56,902 nucleotides of DNA from Deltaproteobacteria bacterium (GTDB lineage: Bacteria; Myxococcota_A; Polyangia; JAAYKL01), in NCBI GenBank assembly GCA_016935665.1, contig JAFGQN010000188.1:1-56902 (forward strand), written 5' to 3'. Shown here piece after piece: positions 55,065 through 56,902 of the stretch; positions within the stretch are counted from its first letter, which is position 1; each line of letters starts with the position of its first letter. The notes beneath the pieces are model-generated. The model searched no databases and was not told the origin of the DNA. It saw nothing but the letters and a program-made list of their open reading frames with translations. The position numbers and the translations under genes were made by a program.

Positions 55065-55934
55065 ATGCGAAGCATGACCGGATTTGGACGTGGTATTTCC
55101 AGCGTTTCCGATGGCCAAATCACTGTGGAGATAAAAACAGTCAATCACCGTTTTCTGGAGATTCGCACCAGAGTTCCTGTTGAATTGAACAGTCTTGAAT
55201 CGGCTATTGAAAAGGAAATACGCAACCGGCTGGAACGGGGATATTGCACAGTTCATGTGACGTATAATGCGTCGGACGCCGCCACCGTGCGAATATCCGA
55301 GAATACCCTCACCTCTTACATTCGACAGCTGCAACGCATCGCCGATAAGACATCAGTTCCTGTGGAAGCACTTCTTAAGGTTCTGGTCAACGCCCCCGAT
55401 TTATTTGAAACGCCATCGGCATCGCGTACAGAAGATGTTGTTGCCGCCACTGTTGCAGCCTGCCAGGAAGCGGTGAAAAGCGTTCTGGTCATGCGGCAAT
55501 CAGAGGGCGAACACATGGCCAATGATGTGTGGCAACGTCTGGATGCCATCGAACAGCAGGCAGGATTGATTTTGGAAAAAGCGGGCCTGCTTGAATCTTC
55601 GATTCTGGTTCGATACCGCGCCAGAATCGAAGATTTGTTGCCGAACGGACAGCGTCCCGATGACATACGGTTGGAAACTGAAGCAGCCATTTTTGCGGAA
55701 AAAGCGGATATAAATGAGGAAATCAATCGGCTTTTCAGTCACGTCCGTCAGATGCGAAATGTATTCGATGAACCGGGAGCGGTCGGCCGGAGAATGGATT
55801 TTCTCGTGCAGGAAATGGGCCGGGAAGCAAATACCATTGCATCGAAGTCGGTAGTTTCCGAAATTACGCATCTGGTTGTATCCATCAAGGGAGAACTGGA
55901 GAAAATCAGGGAACTCGTTCAGAATATTGAATAA
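55065..55934 (+). CDS. yicC: YicC family endoribonuclease-like protein
   Basis: This 289-residue protein opens MRSMTGFGRG and has NHRFLEIRTRVP and ENTLTSYIRQLQRI. The C-terminal DUF1732 part is present with DINEEINRLFSHVRQM and FLVQEMGREANTIASKS. This is a full-length YicC, which E. coli work links to RNA turnover. The gmk gene follows with 16 bases between, the usual order. Confidence 0.94.
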   Translation: MRSMTGFGRGISSVSDGQITVEIKTVNHRFLEIRTRVPVELNSLESAIEKEIRNRLERGYCTVHVTYNASDAATVRISENTLTSYIRQLQRIADKTSVPVEALLKVLVNAPDLFETPSASRTEDVVAATVAACQEAVKSVLVMRQSEGEHMANDVWQRLDAIEQQAGLILEKAGLLESSILVRYRARIEDLLPNGQRPDDIRLETEAAIFAEKADINEEINRLFSHVRQMRNVFDEPGAVGRRMDFLVQEMGREANTIASKSVVSEITHLVVSIKGELEKIRELVQNIE

Positions 55935-55950
55935 ACAGCCTGGAGAAGTC

Positions 55951-56559
55951 ATGAGCAAAGGAAAACCATTATTGATAATTGTTTCGTCCCCGTCCGGCGC
56001 CGGGAAAACCACGCTATGTAAACGGCTGCTGAACGAATTTTCTGATATTCGTTTTTCCATCTCACATACGACCCGCGTGCCACGTGCCAATGAGGTGGAC
56101 GGTAGAGATTATATTTTCACAGATAAAGACACTTTCGACAAAATGGTGGATGACGAACAGTTTGTGGAATGGGCCCACGTTCACGGCAATCGATACGGTA
56201 CATCGCATGGTGAAATACGTGCTGCCGCCGCTCAGGGGATGGATCTGATTTTTGATGTGGACTATCAGGGCGCAAGGCAAATCAAATCCAATTATCCCGA
56301 TGCGATTGGCGTCTTCATTTTGCCACCCTCAATCGACGAATTGAAACTGCGCCTCAGTGCCCGTGGTACTGAAACACCGGAATCACTGGAGCAGCGTTTC
56401 AAAGCGGCTCTGGGTGAAATTGCGCACTACGAAGAATTTGACTATCTATTGGTAAATGATGAAGTGAACGCCGCATATGATCGCCTGCGCGCCATTTTAC
56501 AGGCCGAACGAATCCGTATTTTCCGCAATGGAGAAGTGGCGCGAAAACTGCTCGAATAA
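55951..56559 (+). CDS. gmk: Guanylate kinase
   Basis: This 202-residue enzyme phosphorylates GMP to GDP. It has the P-loop SSPSGAGKTTL, the GMP-binding ISHTTRVPRANEVDGRDY, and DVDYQGARQIK. The start at ATG 55951 follows TGGAGAAGTC; the 55876 extension is a shadow within yicC. The family is certain. RpoZ, which often follows gmk, is not seen. Confidence 0.97.
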   Translation: MSKGKPLLIIVSSPSGAGKTTLCKRLLNEFSDIRFSISHTTRVPRANEVDGRDYIFTDKDTFDKMVDDEQFVEWAHVHGNRYGTSHGEIRAAAAQGMDLIFDVDYQGARQIKSNYPDAIGVFILPPSIDELKLRLSARGTETPESLEQRFKAALGEIAHYEEFDYLLVNDEVNAAYDRLRAILQAERIRIFRNGEVARKLLE

Positions 56560-56680
56560 ATATTTTTATTTATAGACTATTTCTATTATTTACAATATCT
56601 CACACTTTTTTTCACCGCGATATTCGTCCGATAATCCAATATTCATATTTGATTTCAGTAAATTAACCAGACTGACAAAG

Positions 56681-56697
56681 TTGGCATTGTTTTAGCA
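56681..56697 (+). promoter_or_regulatory. Possible sigma-54 promoter upstream of a small peptide gene
   Basis: TTGGCATTGTTTTAGCA has GG and GC separated by ten bases and a good -24 box; the -12 box (TAGCA) differs from TTGCA at one base. It would start a transcript near 56708, ahead of the 37-residue ORF. The 56560-56680 stretch is AT-rich and otherwise empty. Confidence 0.35.
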
Positions 56698-56771
56698 AGC
56701 GTACTGCATACAGTGGCTATAACATCAAGCGCACGGCTTATCAGACCGGGATAATGACAAAGGAGCATCAT

Positions 56772-56885
56772 ATGAAAAAAGCAGTTACAACCGCTGGCAA
56801 AGACGTACTGATGGGCCCCCCTGGCCTGTTTTTCTTTGCAAGTGTTGCGGTCCCCATTCTCCTGGCTCTCCTTCGATTGTTCTAA
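56772..56885 (+). CDS. 37-residue single-span membrane peptide
   Basis: The product has a basic/polar start (MKKAVTTAGKD), a short PPG turn and one hydrophobic helix ending LALLRLF. AAAGGAG stands seven bases before the ATG. No family is recognised. The small size and helix recall regulatory or chaperone-type membrane miniproteins, but no function can be assigned. Confidence 0.55.
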   Translation: MKKAVTTAGKDVLMGPPGLFFFASVAVPILLALLRLF

Positions 56886-56902
56886 ATACGTCCCCCCCCC
56901 CC

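Overview
The window looks like chromosomal DNA of a flagellated bacterium from the Myxococcota or a neighbouring deltaproteobacterial lineage. Three things suggest this. One protein (33551-31791) ends in a MYXO-CTERM-type tail. Several secreted proteins carry long Ser/Asp/Thr linkers or Cys-rich repeats. There is a myxobacterial-style Ser/Thr kinase and a sigma-54-driven flagellar operon. Base composition is moderate by eye, well below that of classical myxobacteria. This placement is inference. I saw no rRNA, tRNA, CRISPR array, prophage or insertion sequence.

Layout. 1-5.6 kb: a CLC chloride channel, an unusual HTH-EIIA fusion and a VWA/Cys-repeat/LamG lipoprotein, all on the minus strand. 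5.7-9.6 kb: a sugar nucleotidyltransferase, the dipeptidase PepD and a class III cyclase fused to hemerythrin. 9.6-12.9 kb (minus): a secreted beta-helix protein and a radical SAM/SPASM enzyme whose C-terminus is a lipoprotein signal plus a run of YGMP repeats. 13.1-16.9 kb: two-subunit class I fumarase, a small hypothetical protein, a Ser/Thr kinase and a lipoprotein. 17.0-25.3 kb (minus): motA-motB-motB2-fliL-M-N-O-P-Q-R-flhB behind a near-consensus sigma-54 promoter. 25.5-27.9 kb: a histidine kinase and response regulator. 27.9-29.9 kb: sucCD. 30.1-33.6 kb: an OmpR-type two-component pair and a thrombospondin-type-3 surface protein. 33.8-37 kb: a HTH regulator coupled to a membrane zinc peptidase, then a decayed SelW-like gene. 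37.2-42.2 kb: a nucleosidase/SPL-like radical SAM/SDR operon, a B12-radical SAM enzyme and a glycosyltransferase. 42.2-44.2 kb: a PAS-GGDEF-hemerythrin protein. 44.7-49.4 kb: an ECF sigma factor, a FecR-like protein, a small secreted protein, two DUF4349 proteins and a lipoprotein. 49.5-56.9 kb: a CxxxY-type CcmE, DUF507, a 1323-residue lipoprotein, a zinc-ribbon protein, YicC, guanylate kinase and a 37-residue membrane peptide.

The genes mix core metabolism (fumarase and succinyl-CoA ligase in the TCA cycle, PepD, Gmk), motility, second-messenger signalling (a nucleotide cyclase and a diguanylate cyclase, each with a hemerythrin sensor) and cell-surface decoration.

Three observations stand out. 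The first is the radical SAM/SPASM enzyme carrying what looks like its own lipoprotein-type repeat substrate in the same polypeptide. The second is a pair of adjacent MotB proteins with complementary defects: one lacks the proton-channel Asp, the other lacks a recognisable peptidoglycan-binding motif. The third is the tightly coupled nucleosidase/SPL-like/SDR operon, whose radical SAM member lacks the hydrogen-donor Cys of true spore photoproduct lyase.
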